Shown in pieces: positions 7,773 to 15,633 of a stretch of 64,000 bases of DNA. The notes under the pieces are model-generated. The model searched no databases, had not been told where the DNA came from, and saw only the letters and a program-made list of their open reading frames with translations. The translations under genes and the position numbers were made by a program. How positions within the stretch are numbered: position 1 is the first letter of the stretch; each line of letters begins with the position of its first letter. This DNA is from Sphingoaurantiacus capsulatus (GTDB taxonomy: Bacteria > Pseudomonadota > Alphaproteobacteria > Sphingomonadales > Sphingomonadaceae), in the NCBI RefSeq assembly GCF_042648405.1, contig NZ_JBHRXV010000004.1:372001-436000 (forward strand). Direction: 5' to 3'.

Positions 7773-10160
7773 TCACGCGGCCTGGTCGGAGCCCAGCGCG
7801 CCGGCCGGAGCCGGCGCCGGCTGGCCGAGAAGGTAGCCCTGGCCGAGGTCGCAGCCGAGCGCGTGCAGGAAGTCATGCTGCGCTTCCGTCTCGATGCCTT
7901 CGGCGACCACGCGTTTGCCGAGGCCGTGGGCGAGCGCGATGATGGCGCGGACGATCTTCTGGCTGCCCTCGTCGCCGGGCAGGCCGGCGATGAACGAGCG
8001 GTCGATCTTCAGCACGTCGGCCGGGAAATCGCGCAGGTGGATGAGCGAGGCGAAGCCGGTGCCGAAATCGTCGAGCGCCACCGTGGCGCCGGCGGCGCGC
8101 AGCCGGTGGAGGCAATCGATGATCGGCGCGTCGTGCCGGCCAAGCATCACCGTCTCGGTCACCTCGACGATCAGCGACTGACCTTTGAGGCCCCGCGCCG
8201 CCAATTGACCGAGGATCTCCGCCGCGCCCGCTTCGCCCTGTAGCTGGCTGCCGAGGAAGTTGACGCTGACCCGGCCGCCGGTGGCGGCGGCATGGTCGAG
8301 CGCCATCGCCAGCACGCGCGGCTGGATTGCGCCGGCGGTGCGAACATCGTCGAAGATGGCCATGAAGTCGGCGGGCAGGAGCAGGCCGTAGGTCGGGTGG
8401 TTCCAGCGCAGCAGCGCCTCGTGATTGACGATGCGTCCGGTCGCCAGATCGACCACCGGCTGGAAGTAGAGCTGGAACTCGCCGCGATCGATGCCGCGGC
8501 GCGCCTCGGCGACGGTGCGGCGGTCGGCCTCCACCTCGTCGTGCATCGACTCGTCGTAGCTGCACCAGCCGCCGCGCGCCTGCGCCTTGGCGCGGTAGAG
8601 CGCGAGATCGGCCTTCTTGTAGAGTTCGGTCGAGCTGTCGCCCTCGGCCGTCCACACCGCATGGCCGGCGCTCATCGACAATTGCAGTTGGCGGCCGCGA
8701 TGCTCGATCGGATCGGCAGAGGAGGTGGCGATGGCGTCGAGCACCGCCGGCAGCCGCGCGCGGTGATCGCCGGTCAGGATCACGCTGAACTCATCGCCGC
8801 CCATGCGCGCCACCCGCGCGTCCTCGCCCGCCGCGGTGCGCAGCCGGTCGCCGGCGGCGAGGATGAGCGCGTCGCCGGCGTCATGGCCGGCGAGGTCGTT
8901 GGCTTCCTTCAAATGGTCGACATCGATGATGACGAGGTCGGCGCCGCCAGTGGCGGGCAGCTGCGTCATCCATTCCTGGAAGGCGGCGCGGTTGGAGAGA
9001 CCGGTCAGCGGATCGGTGGTCGCCACCCGGCGCATGGTCTCGCGCTCGACATCGGCGGCGTCGCGCTGGCGCCGAATCTCGCGGAAACGGTCGGCGATCG
9101 CCAGCGACAGGATTACCGCCTCCAGCGCGATCGCCACGAAGGTCAGCATGTCGATGATGTCCGACTGCGGCGCGACGCCGAAGTTACGCGCGATGCGGAC
9201 GCCGAACACGATCAGCGGCGGGCTCCAGCCGGCGAGGTAGAACCAGACGGTGCGGCTGCCGCGCCGGATGGCGATGACCGAGCCGATGCCGATGGTGAGC
9301 AGGGTCGAAATGAACCCGAGGTTGAGCGCGCGGTCGCCGATCATCGGCTCGATCCACGGATCGGCGGCGGCGATACAGCCCGACACGAATACGACGAGCG
9401 CGGTCGCCCGCCCCATCTGGATCAGCCAGCGCGGCAGCTTCCCCGGCTCGATCAGCTCGACGAAGAAGGCGGTGGCCGAGGCGATGACCGCGGCGACGGC
9501 GACGAGGCCCATGCGGATCCCGGTCGGGCCGGTCAGTTGGGGGAACAGGTAGAAGATGCCGCCGGTCCACAGCAGCATATAGGTAAGCGCACTGGCGACC
9601 CAGGCGACGTACCAGCGCTGGAAGGTGGTGCGCAGCCAGGACAGCAGGAAGAGATTGTAGATCAGCGAGCAGGTGAGGATGCCGGTCACCATCGCGATCA
9701 GCGCCGACCAGCGCTGTTCGTGCGCTGCCGAAGCCTTCGGCGTCATCGCCTTCACCGACCGCATCAGACTGATGTCGTCGATATCCTCGAACCCGATGCG
9801 GATCGAGCGCACGCCGGCACCGGCGACAGGCACGTCGAAGCGGAGGTTTTGGCCGAGCGTCCAGTCGCCTTCGAGTTCATGTCCGCGGCGCTCGATCACC
9901 AGCGGCTGCGCGCCGCCGATCTCGATGCGAATGGTGCGAAAGCGGGTCTGGTCGACGAACAGGTCGAAATTGGCGGGCAGCGCGGCGAGCGCCTGCGGGT
10001 TGCCGATCTGCACCCAGGTCCAGCGCGGGCCGTTTTGCGAGCAGGGCGCCGCCGCGGTGGCGCAATCGAGTGGCTGGACCTGCAGCCGCACCGGCGCGTC
10101 GGCGGCCAGCACGGCGCTGCCCGGCATGAACAGCAGCAGGAACAGCAACAGTCTCAGCAT
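7773..10160 (-). CDS. 7TM receptor with GGDEF and EAL domains (c-di-GMP turnover)
   Basis: Membrane signalling protein of 795 aa. A signal peptide (LRLLLFLLLFMPGSAVLA) is followed by a periplasmic sensor region to about residue 150, a seven-helix membrane part (about 153-358, 7TMR-DISM-like), then GGDEF (MGGDEF at about 453-458) and EAL (EALLRWNHP at about 581, DDFGTGFASL later). The catalytic signatures of both domains are intact, so it may make and degrade cyclic di-GMP. The RxxD inhibitory site that normally precedes GGDEF is absent (GEDARVARM there). The ATG at 10160 is preferred because a GGGCGGGGGG SD precedes it and it opens the signal peptide; an in-frame ATG at 10211 has no SD. Confidence 0.93.
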   Translation of the reverse strand: MLRLLLFLLLFMPGSAVLAADAPVRLQVQPLDCATAAAPCSQNGPRWTWVQIGNPQALAALPANFDLFVDQTRFRTIRIEIGGAQPLVIERRGHELEGDWTLGQNLRFDVPVAGAGVRSIRIGFEDIDDISLMRSVKAMTPKASAAHEQRWSALIAMVTGILTCSLIYNLFLLSWLRTTFQRWYVAWVASALTYMLLWTGGIFYLFPQLTGPTGIRMGLVAVAAVIASATAFFVELIEPGKLPRWLIQMGRATALVVFVSGCIAAADPWIEPMIGDRALNLGFISTLLTIGIGSVIAIRRGSRTVWFYLAGWSPPLIVFGVRIARNFGVAPQSDIIDMLTFVAIALEAVILSLAIADRFREIRRQRDAADVERETMRRVATTDPLTGLSNRAAFQEWMTQLPATGGADLVIIDVDHLKEANDLAGHDAGDALILAAGDRLRTAAGEDARVARMGGDEFSVILTGDHRARLPAVLDAIATSSADPIEHRGRQLQLSMSAGHAVWTAEGDSSTELYKKADLALYRAKAQARGGWCSYDESMHDEVEADRRTVAEARRGIDRGEFQLYFQPVVDLATGRIVNHEALLRWNHPTYGLLLPADFMAIFDDVRTAGAIQPRVLAMALDHAAATGGRVSVNFLGSQLQGEAGAAEILGQLAARGLKGQSLIVEVTETVMLGRHDAPIIDCLHRLRAAGATVALDDFGTGFASLIHLRDFPADVLKIDRSFIAGLPGDEGSQKIVRAIIALAHGLGKRVVAEGIETEAQHDFLHALGCDLGQGYLLGQPAPAPAGALGSDQAA

Positions 10161-10277
10161 GCCCCCCGCCCTGCCATGAATGCGTAGCCAATCCCCTAAC
10201 GCGAGGGCCATGCTATTGCATTGCGACGGAAAAGTCTTGCCGGAGCATTACGGCATTCGCCCGTAGCGGGCGGATTC

Positions 10278-11123
10278 TCAGCGGCCGAACAGCTTCGCCG
10301 CATTCTCTCCCGCGATCTTCGCCTTCTCCGCGTCGGTCAGCGGCAGCGCGTTCAGCGCGTCGACATTCTGCTTCAGCGAGAATTGCGGATAATCGGAGCC
10401 GAGCAGCACATGTTCGACGCCGACATTGCGGATGGTCCAGACGAACTCGTCCTCGATCGGCGAATCGGCGACGATCGCCACCGTCGCCGAGATGTCGAAA
10501 TAGATATTGTCGCCGAACAGATTCTCGGCGGTGCGCGCGCCCTTCAGGATGTTCCAGAAGCGGAAGTTGAGCGCGCCCATGTGCGCGAAGATGAATTTCG
10601 TCTTCGGCGCAGCGAGCGCGAGGTTGAACAGCTTCTCATTGTCGCCGGGCAGGATGTTGGCGTTGTCCATCAGCACGACGACGCCCAGGTCTCCCGCCTT
10701 CTTCGCCACCGCCAGAACGCGCGGGTCGGCGTTGTCGAAGCGCTGTGTGTGCGCGTGGATCTTGAGCAGCTTGACGCCGAGGCCTGCGACGCGCGTCAAC
10801 TCGGCCAGCGCCGCCTCGCCGTCATAGGGGTGGACCGTCGCGACCGGGAGCATCGCCGGATGCTTCCGTGCGAGCGAGAGCAACGCGTCATTTCCCGCGC
10901 GGATCGCTGCCGGGTTGCCGGTCGCGGCTTGATTGGGGCCACCGAACCACATCGCGCCATAGCCGGTGACGGCAAGCCCGTCGGCGCGAAGCTGCGCCTC
11001 ATAGGCGCGCAGCGATTCCTCGCCGCGATGAAAATGGACATGGAGATCGAAGAGGCCCGGCTGGGCCGCCGCCGGCCGGACCACGGCAACCGCCAGTGCC
11101 AGTCCGATGATCCACCGTTTCAT
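10278..11123 (-). CDS. Secreted amidohydrolase (Amidohydro_2 family)
   Basis: Metal-dependent TIM-barrel hydrolase with a signal peptide (MKRWIIGLALAVAVVRPAAAQ), so periplasmic. The metal-binding HVHFH is at about residue 28, with later KIHAHT, FAHMGA and the terminal GSDYP motif typical of Amidohydro_2 proteins. The substrate is unknown. ATG at 11123 has AGGAGAG at ideal distance; a GTG five codons upstream is less likely. The gene is downstream of the DUF4345 gene on the same strand with a 75-bp gap. Confidence 0.85.
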   Translation of the reverse strand: MKRWIIGLALAVAVVRPAAAQPGLFDLHVHFHRGEESLRAYEAQLRADGLAVTGYGAMWFGGPNQAATGNPAAIRAGNDALLSLARKHPAMLPVATVHPYDGEAALAELTRVAGLGVKLLKIHAHTQRFDNADPRVLAVAKKAGDLGVVVLMDNANILPGDNEKLFNLALAAPKTKFIFAHMGALNFRFWNILKGARTAENLFGDNIYFDISATVAIVADSPIEDEFVWTIRNVGVEHVLLGSDYPQFSLKQNVDALNALPLTDAEKAKIAGENAAKLFGR

Positions 11124-11198
11124 TCGACTCTCCTGCACCCGGAAATCCGGTGCCCCTTCTATGGGAGGCCGGCAATTACCTGAAGGGTAGGACGGGCG

Positions 11199-11567
11199 CT
11201 ATCGCGTCGGACGGTGACACACCGCGATGATCACCGGCAGCAGCAGTTCGGGGACGAGATAGCCGAGCCAGACCTGCGGCGGGTCGGGCAGGCCGACAAC
11301 CGAGATCGACACCAGCCGGCCGATGCCCGCCATCAGCACGCCGAACGCCAGCAGGTAGACCAGCGTACCCTGCTGACGGATCGTCACCGCCGCCCAACCG
11401 GCGATCACGCCGGTCGATAGATAGACCCCCGCCATGAAGCGATGGACGTTATCGAGCCGCGGCGTGGTCTCGGGCTGACCAAGCCAGAGCTGCAGCATGC
11501 CACCGGCAATCGCGATGGCAGCGACGAGGAACAGACAGATCTGAACGATGCGCTGGCGCGCCGGCAT
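11199..11567 (-). CDS. DUF4345-type membrane protein
   Basis: Small inner-membrane protein of 122 aa with four predicted membrane segments (IVQICLFLVAAIAIAGGML, MAGVYLSTGVIAGWAAVTI, LVYLLAFGVLMAGIGRL, LGYLVPELLLPVIIAV). The pattern RFMAGVYLSTG plus GIGRLVSISVVGLPDP is characteristic of DUF4345. Function unknown. ATG at 11567 is set by a strong GGAGGAAG SD seven bases before. Divergent from the HARP-like gene. Confidence 0.78.
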   Translation of the reverse strand: MPARQRIVQICLFLVAAIAIAGGMLQLWLGQPETTPRLDNVHRFMAGVYLSTGVIAGWAAVTIRQQGTLVYLLAFGVLMAGIGRLVSISVVGLPDPPQVWLGYLVPELLLPVIIAVCHRPTR

Positions 11568-11647
11568 GGACTTCCTCCCCCAAGGATTGAGCCGCGACGC
11601 CACCGACGAAGTCATGCTGCGCCGGGCAGTTTGGCGTTACAAGCAGG

Positions 11648-12517
11648 ATGATGGCGCCCGCGACCCAATTCCGTGTCACGCCCGTCGAGGGCATGCGCCC
11701 CGGCGCGCACGCGGAATTCCCCTATGACCGCGAGCTCGTGCGTCGCTTCCGCGAGGCCTTCCCGCGGGCGCGATGGCGCGAAGCAGGCCATTGGTTCGTC
11801 CCCGGGGTGCGCGCCGCGCGGCGGCTCGACCGCTGGATGGCGGCGGAGCAGGCGGCGATCGACCTGCACGCCGACGCCAAGGGCCGTGACGACTTCCTGT
11901 TCGATCCCTTTGCCAGCCCCTATCTGGAAGCCGGCGACGACGATTTGATCGTCCGCACGCCCTGGTCGCGGACCATCGTCGCGGCGATGCGGGTAATACC
12001 TTGGGCGCGCTGGGACTCGCTGGCGCGGGTCTGGCGGGTGCCCTACCGCTCGGTCGCCGAGTTGCGACGGCGCTGGCCGGACATCGAGGCGGCGGCGGCC
12101 CGCAATGAGCCCGAGCAGCGGCTGGCCCGCGCGCTGGCGCGCACCCCCGATCCGCTGGCGCGGCAGCGGCAAGCCGACCGCCGGCAGAACCGCTATCCGG
12201 TGCCGCTGGCGGATTCGCCGCCGGCCGACGTGCCGGTCGCGACCTTGTTCGGCGTGCTGGTGTTCGAGGGGAGTGACGGCGAATTGGTGAGCGCCGACGA
12301 GGTCGCCGCCTATCCGTTCGCGGTCGACGACCCCGAAGGCTTCGTCTGGGCGATGTTCCGGGCGCCCGAATATCGCGAGATCAAGGCGCTGAAGCCAGCC
12401 GAAGCTGAGCCCGACCGGTCGCGTGGCTGGTGGCGGGCGACCGCCGAGGAGATCGAGGAAGCGCTTCGCTTCCTCGCGCGTGGCTACCGGCGGCAGCGCA
12501 CGCGCGAGGGAAACTGA
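11648..12517 (+). CDS. Hypothetical protein with two HARP-like units
   Basis: 289-aa cytosolic protein without signal peptide or membrane segment. Two sections have the same layout: FPYDRELVRRFREAFPRARW..AGHWFVPG near the N-terminus and SRTIVAAMRVIPWARWDSLARVWRVP around residue 115. Both resemble the HARP motif of SMARCAL1-type proteins (basic helix, then a W..W hairpin), which binds forked DNA; this is my motif comparison, not a search result. The rest is rich in Arg and Glu, with RGWWRATAEEIEEALRFL at the end. Two successive ATGs (11648, 11651) are possible starts. It converges on pstS with one base between stops. Confidence 0.65.
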   Translation: MMAPATQFRVTPVEGMRPGAHAEFPYDRELVRRFREAFPRARWREAGHWFVPGVRAARRLDRWMAAEQAAIDLHADAKGRDDFLFDPFASPYLEAGDDDLIVRTPWSRTIVAAMRVIPWARWDSLARVWRVPYRSVAELRRRWPDIEAAAARNEPEQRLARALARTPDPLARQRQADRRQNRYPVPLADSPPADVPVATLFGVLVFEGSDGELVSADEVAAYPFAVDDPEGFVWAMFRAPEYREIKALKPAEAEPDRSRGWWRATAEEIEEALRFLARGYRRQRTREGN

Positions 12518-12518
12518 C

Positions 12519-13628
12519 TTACTTCACGCCTGCCTTGTCGAGCGGGGTCATATTCTCGACCGCGGCGGCATTCTTGGCACGGACATCCTCCGGCGCCGCG
12601 ACGAGGCCGCGGCCCTTCAGATAGCCGTTCGCACCCCATGTCGACTCCTTGGCATATTCGCCGAGGAACGCCTTCAGCGCCGGCTTGGCGCGGGCATGCT
12701 CGCCCTTGGCATAGACGTAGAGCGGGCGGGCCGCCGGGTAGCTGAAGTCGGCGATCGTCTCGTAGGTCGGCAACACGCCGTCGAGCGCCACGCCGCGGAC
12801 CTTGTCGAGATTCTCCTCGAGGTAGGAATAGCCGAAGACGCCAAGCGCGTTCGGATTGCCGACCAGCTTCTGCACGATGAGGTTGTCGTTCTCGCCCGCC
12901 TCAACGAACGGGCCGTCCTCGCGGACCTTGGTGCAGCGGGTCTTGTACTCTTCCTCGTTCGACTTCTTGAGCGCGGCGAGGTCGGCGAAGCTGTTGCAGC
13001 CGGCTTCGAGCACCAGCTCGTTGAAGGCGTCGCGGGTGCCGCTCGTCGGCGGCGGGCCCAGCACCTCGATGCGGAGCGCCGGCAGCGCCGCATTGACGTC
13101 CTTCCAGGTGCGCTTGGTGTTCGGCTTGCCGTCGGGGCCGGTGGCGGCGAGCGCGAGGAACACGTCGCGCGGGGTCAGCTTCAGCGCCGGGCCGTTGGTG
13201 GCCTCCGCCATCACGATGCCGTCGATGCCGACCTGCACCTCGACGATCTGGTTGACGCCGTTCTTGGCGCAATCCTCGACTTCCGACTTCTTGATGCGGC
13301 GCGAGGCGTTGGCGAGATCGGGGTGCTGCATACCGACGCCGGCGCAGAACAGCTTGATGCCGCCGCCGGTGCCGGTCGATTCGACGATCGGAGTCGCCGC
13401 CTGCGGATACTGGCGTTTGAACGCCTCGGCGACGGCGGTGGTGAAGGGATAGACGGTCGACGAGCCGACGGCGCGGATCGCCGGGCCCGAGACGTTGACC
13501 GCGCCGGCGGTGGCGCCGGCCGCCGTGCCCGCCTGATCGCCCTCGATCGGCTGGACGTTCTGCGGGCCCGAGTCGCAGGCGGCGAGCGCGAGCAGGGCGG
13601 CGGTGGCGAGCAGGAACGGCGTCTTCAT
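12519..13628 (-). CDS. pstS: Phosphate ABC transporter substrate-binding lipoprotein
   Basis: Periplasmic phosphate-binding protein delivering phosphate to the PstCAB importer. The lipobox LLALAACDS marks Cys near residue 18, so it is a lipoprotein. Family signatures: RAVGSSTVYPFTTAVAEAF, ESTGTGGGIKLFCAGVG (phosphate loop), ASRRIKKSEVEDC and PPPTSGTRDAFNEL. ATG at 13628 has GGAG eleven bases upstream; an upstream in-frame start is less likely. A Pho box lies 46-63 bases before the ATG. No pstC, pstA, pstB or phoU lies next to it, which is unusual. Confidence 0.95.
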   Translation of the reverse strand: MKTPFLLATAALLALAACDSGPQNVQPIEGDQAGTAAGATAGAVNVSGPAIRAVGSSTVYPFTTAVAEAFKRQYPQAATPIVESTGTGGGIKLFCAGVGMQHPDLANASRRIKKSEVEDCAKNGVNQIVEVQVGIDGIVMAEATNGPALKLTPRDVFLALAATGPDGKPNTKRTWKDVNAALPALRIEVLGPPPTSGTRDAFNELVLEAGCNSFADLAALKKSNEEEYKTRCTKVREDGPFVEAGENDNLIVQKLVGNPNALGVFGYSYLEENLDKVRGVALDGVLPTYETIADFSYPAARPLYVYAKGEHARAKPALKAFLGEYAKESTWGANGYLKGRGLVAAPEDVRAKNAAAVENMTPLDKAGVK

Positions 13629-13673
13629 TTGCGGGCTCCGTGAGCAGTGTCGATTGGGCATTGGCCCGCTTTT

Positions 13674-13691
13674 GTGACGCTTGGATGACAG
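13674..13691 (-). promoter_or_regulatory. Pho box upstream of pstS
   Basis: On the minus strand the site reads CTGTCATCCAAGCGTCAC, two direct seven-base half-sites with 11-bp period (CTGTCAT and GCGTCAC), matching the PhoB consensus closely. It sits where PhoB would replace the -35 region of the pstS promoter, 46 bp before the start codon. This implies induction by phosphate starvation. Confidence 0.78.
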
Positions 13692-13761
13692 TGCGATGAA
13701 TCCCCGGAATACAGGTGTTTACCCGATGCCCGCGCGCGATGGCGCATGCTAGCCATCCACG

Positions 13762-14856
13762 ATGGGTGGAGCGGGTAGCGGTAGTCGTGCACGGCGAGTC
13801 ATGGTCGTGGCCGGCGCCCGTCGCGAGACGATCAAGCTCGCCCCCGTGGTTCGCGCCTTGCGGGCGCGTCCCGGCCTTAAGATCCCCTTCGTCACCGCCG
13901 GGGTGCCGCGTAACCGGCTCGCCGCGCTCGCCACGCTGTTCGGGTTGAAGCCCGACACGGCGATCGAGGCGCCCGACGATCTGGAGGCCGCCCGTCGCCA
14001 GTTGGTGCCGCTGATCCGCGACGAGCGGCCCGACCTGCTGCTGGTCCACGGCCGCAGCGCCATCGCGCTCGCCGCCGCGCTCGCTGCCGTCGATGCCGGA
14101 TCGGCGGTGGCGCATGTCGAGGCAGGACTGGCGCTCGACGGGTTGCGCGACGCCAACGCGCTGGCGATCGGCCGGCTCGCGACGCTGAATTTCGCGCCGA
14201 CCGGCAGCGCGCGCGAGCGGCTGCTGGCGCAGGGCGCGACACCCGCCGGCATCCATGTGACGGGCAGCAGCGGCGTCGATGCGCTGCACATGATGATCGA
14301 GCGGCTGGAGAGCGACGCGGGCTTTGCCGCCGCGGCAACGCTCGCGCCCGCAGGTGACGGCCCGCTGGTGCTGGTTACCGCCGAGCGCGGCGAGACACCG
14401 CTCGCCGCGGTGACGGCGGTGGTTCAGGCGATGGTGATGGAAACCGAGGCGCGCTTCCTGTTCGTCACCGATCCCGCCCAGCATGAGCGGCTGAACATCG
14501 TGTTCGAGGGGACGCCGCGCGTGCGCATCGCCGGCCGGCTCGACTATCCAGCCTTCGTCGAGGCGATGCGCCACGCGCAGGTCATCCTCACCGATTCGAG
14601 CGGCATCGAGGAGGTGGCGCCGTCGATCGGCGTGCCGGTGCTGGTGATGCGCAATTCGACCGACCGGCCGGAGGGCGTCGCCGCGGGCAGCGCCGCGCTG
14701 GTCGGATCGAGCGCCACCGCGATTGCCGCCGCCGCCACCCGCCTCCTCGCCAACCCGGCGGCGCATGCGGCGATGGCGAACGTCCGATCACCCTATGGCG
14801 ACGGGCTTGCCGCCTGGCGGATCGCCGCGATCATCCGCGAGTGGATTGGAGCATAG
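13762..14856 (+). CDS. UDP-GlcNAc 2-epimerase (WecB)-like protein with altered active site
   Basis: 364-aa GT-B-fold protein of the non-hydrolysing UDP-N-acetylglucosamine 2-epimerase family. Retained: GARRETIKLAPVVRAL, HVEAGL, RLATLNFAPT, GVDALH, DSSGIEEVAPSIGVPVLVMR and YGDG. Compared with E. coli WecB, catalytic Asp95 (VHGDT) is Arg98 here (VHGRS), Glu131 (EEANR) is Asp in RDANA after a five-residue deletion, and His213 (GHRRE) is Glu (AERGE); only Glu117 (HVEAG) is kept. The fold is clear but epimerase activity is doubtful. ATG 13762 has no SD; ATG 13801 is an alternative start. Its 3' end overlaps the convergent ureohydrolase gene by 26 bp. Confidence 0.82.
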   Translation: MGGAGSGSRARRVMVVAGARRETIKLAPVVRALRARPGLKIPFVTAGVPRNRLAALATLFGLKPDTAIEAPDDLEAARRQLVPLIRDERPDLLLVHGRSAIALAAALAAVDAGSAVAHVEAGLALDGLRDANALAIGRLATLNFAPTGSARERLLAQGATPAGIHVTGSSGVDALHMMIERLESDAGFAAAATLAPAGDGPLVLVTAERGETPLAAVTAVVQAMVMETEARFLFVTDPAQHERLNIVFEGTPRVRIAGRLDYPAFVEAMRHAQVILTDSSGIEEVAPSIGVPVLVMRNSTDRPEGVAAGSAALVGSSATAIAAAATRLLANPAAHAAMANVRSPYGDGLAAWRIAAIIREWIGA

Positions 14857-15631
14857 CGCCGGCCAGCTCGCGGACGAACTTGGCGGCAACCATCGCGGTC
14901 ATGTCGTTGACGTCGCGCGTCGGATTGAGCTCGACGACATCGCCGCCGATCACGGGGCCTTCGAGCGCCTGGATCGCGGAAATCACCGCGCGGCTGCTGA
15001 GCCCGCCCGGTTCATGGTGCGACACGCCGGGCGCATAGGCCGGGTCGAGCGCGTCGAGGTCGATCGAGACATAGACCGGCCCGGTCGGCAGCAGCGTCGG
15101 CAGCTCGGCCAGCCGGTCCATGCCGACGGTCACCACCCCGAAGCGCGCCGCCTGCGCGCGCAACTCGGCGGTGTCGGCGCGGATGCCGACCTGAACCAGC
15201 TTCGTCGCCAGCCCCTCCTGCATGATCCGCGCGAACGGGCAGGCGTGCGAATAGGGATCGCCCTCGTAGCTGTCGTAGAGATCGGGGTGGGCGTCGAAGT
15301 GCAGGATCGACAGGCCGGGGTGGTGCTTCGCCACCGCGCGCAGTACCGGGTAGGTCACCGCATGGTCGCCACCGAGCGCGAGGATGCGGTGGCCCTTCGC
15401 CAGCTCGGCGTCGACCCCGGCGGTGATCGCGTCGATCTCCGCTGGCGTGCCGTCGAGCGTCAGGTCGCCGGCATCGACCAGCGCGGCGCCGACGTCGATG
15501 CCGTTCTCGGCGAACAGGTTGCTCGACCCGCAGTGCAGCGCCGCACGGATCGCCGCGGGCGCCGTGGCGGCACCGCGTAGATAGGAAGAGCCGCGGTCGG
15601 TCGGCAGCCCGAGAAGGGCGATGCCGCCCAC
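14831..15631 (-). CDS. Arginase/agmatinase-family ureohydrolase
   Basis: Binuclear manganese hydrolase of 266 aa; removes urea from arginine, agmatine or a related guanidino substrate, which one cannot be told from sequence. All metal motifs are present: GGDHAVTYP, HFDAHPDLYD, SIDLDALDP and GGDVVELNP. The substrate loop APGVSHHEPGGL differs from the GTPEPGG of classical arginases and favours an agmatinase-like enzyme. The start is a GTG two bases after the symporter stop, so the two genes are probably co-transcribed. The stop lies inside the convergent WecB-like gene (26-bp overlap). Confidence 0.9.
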   Translation of the reverse strand: MGGIALLGLPTDRGSSYLRGAATAPAAIRAALHCGSSNLFAENGIDVGAALVDAGDLTLDGTPAEIDAITAGVDAELAKGHRILALGGDHAVTYPVLRAVAKHHPGLSILHFDAHPDLYDSYEGDPYSHACPFARIMQEGLATKLVQVGIRADTAELRAQAARFGVVTVGMDRLAELPTLLPTGPVYVSIDLDALDPAYAPGVSHHEPGGLSSRAVISAIQALEGPVIGGDVVELNPTRDVNDMTAMVAAKFVRELAGAMLQSTRG

Positions 15632-15633
15632 CC

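Noticed and set aside
8292..10187. 631-codon open frame on the plus strand
   Set aside because: It is the antisense shadow of the GGDEF-EAL receptor gene; composition is Arg/Ala/Gly-rich and has no recognisable domain.
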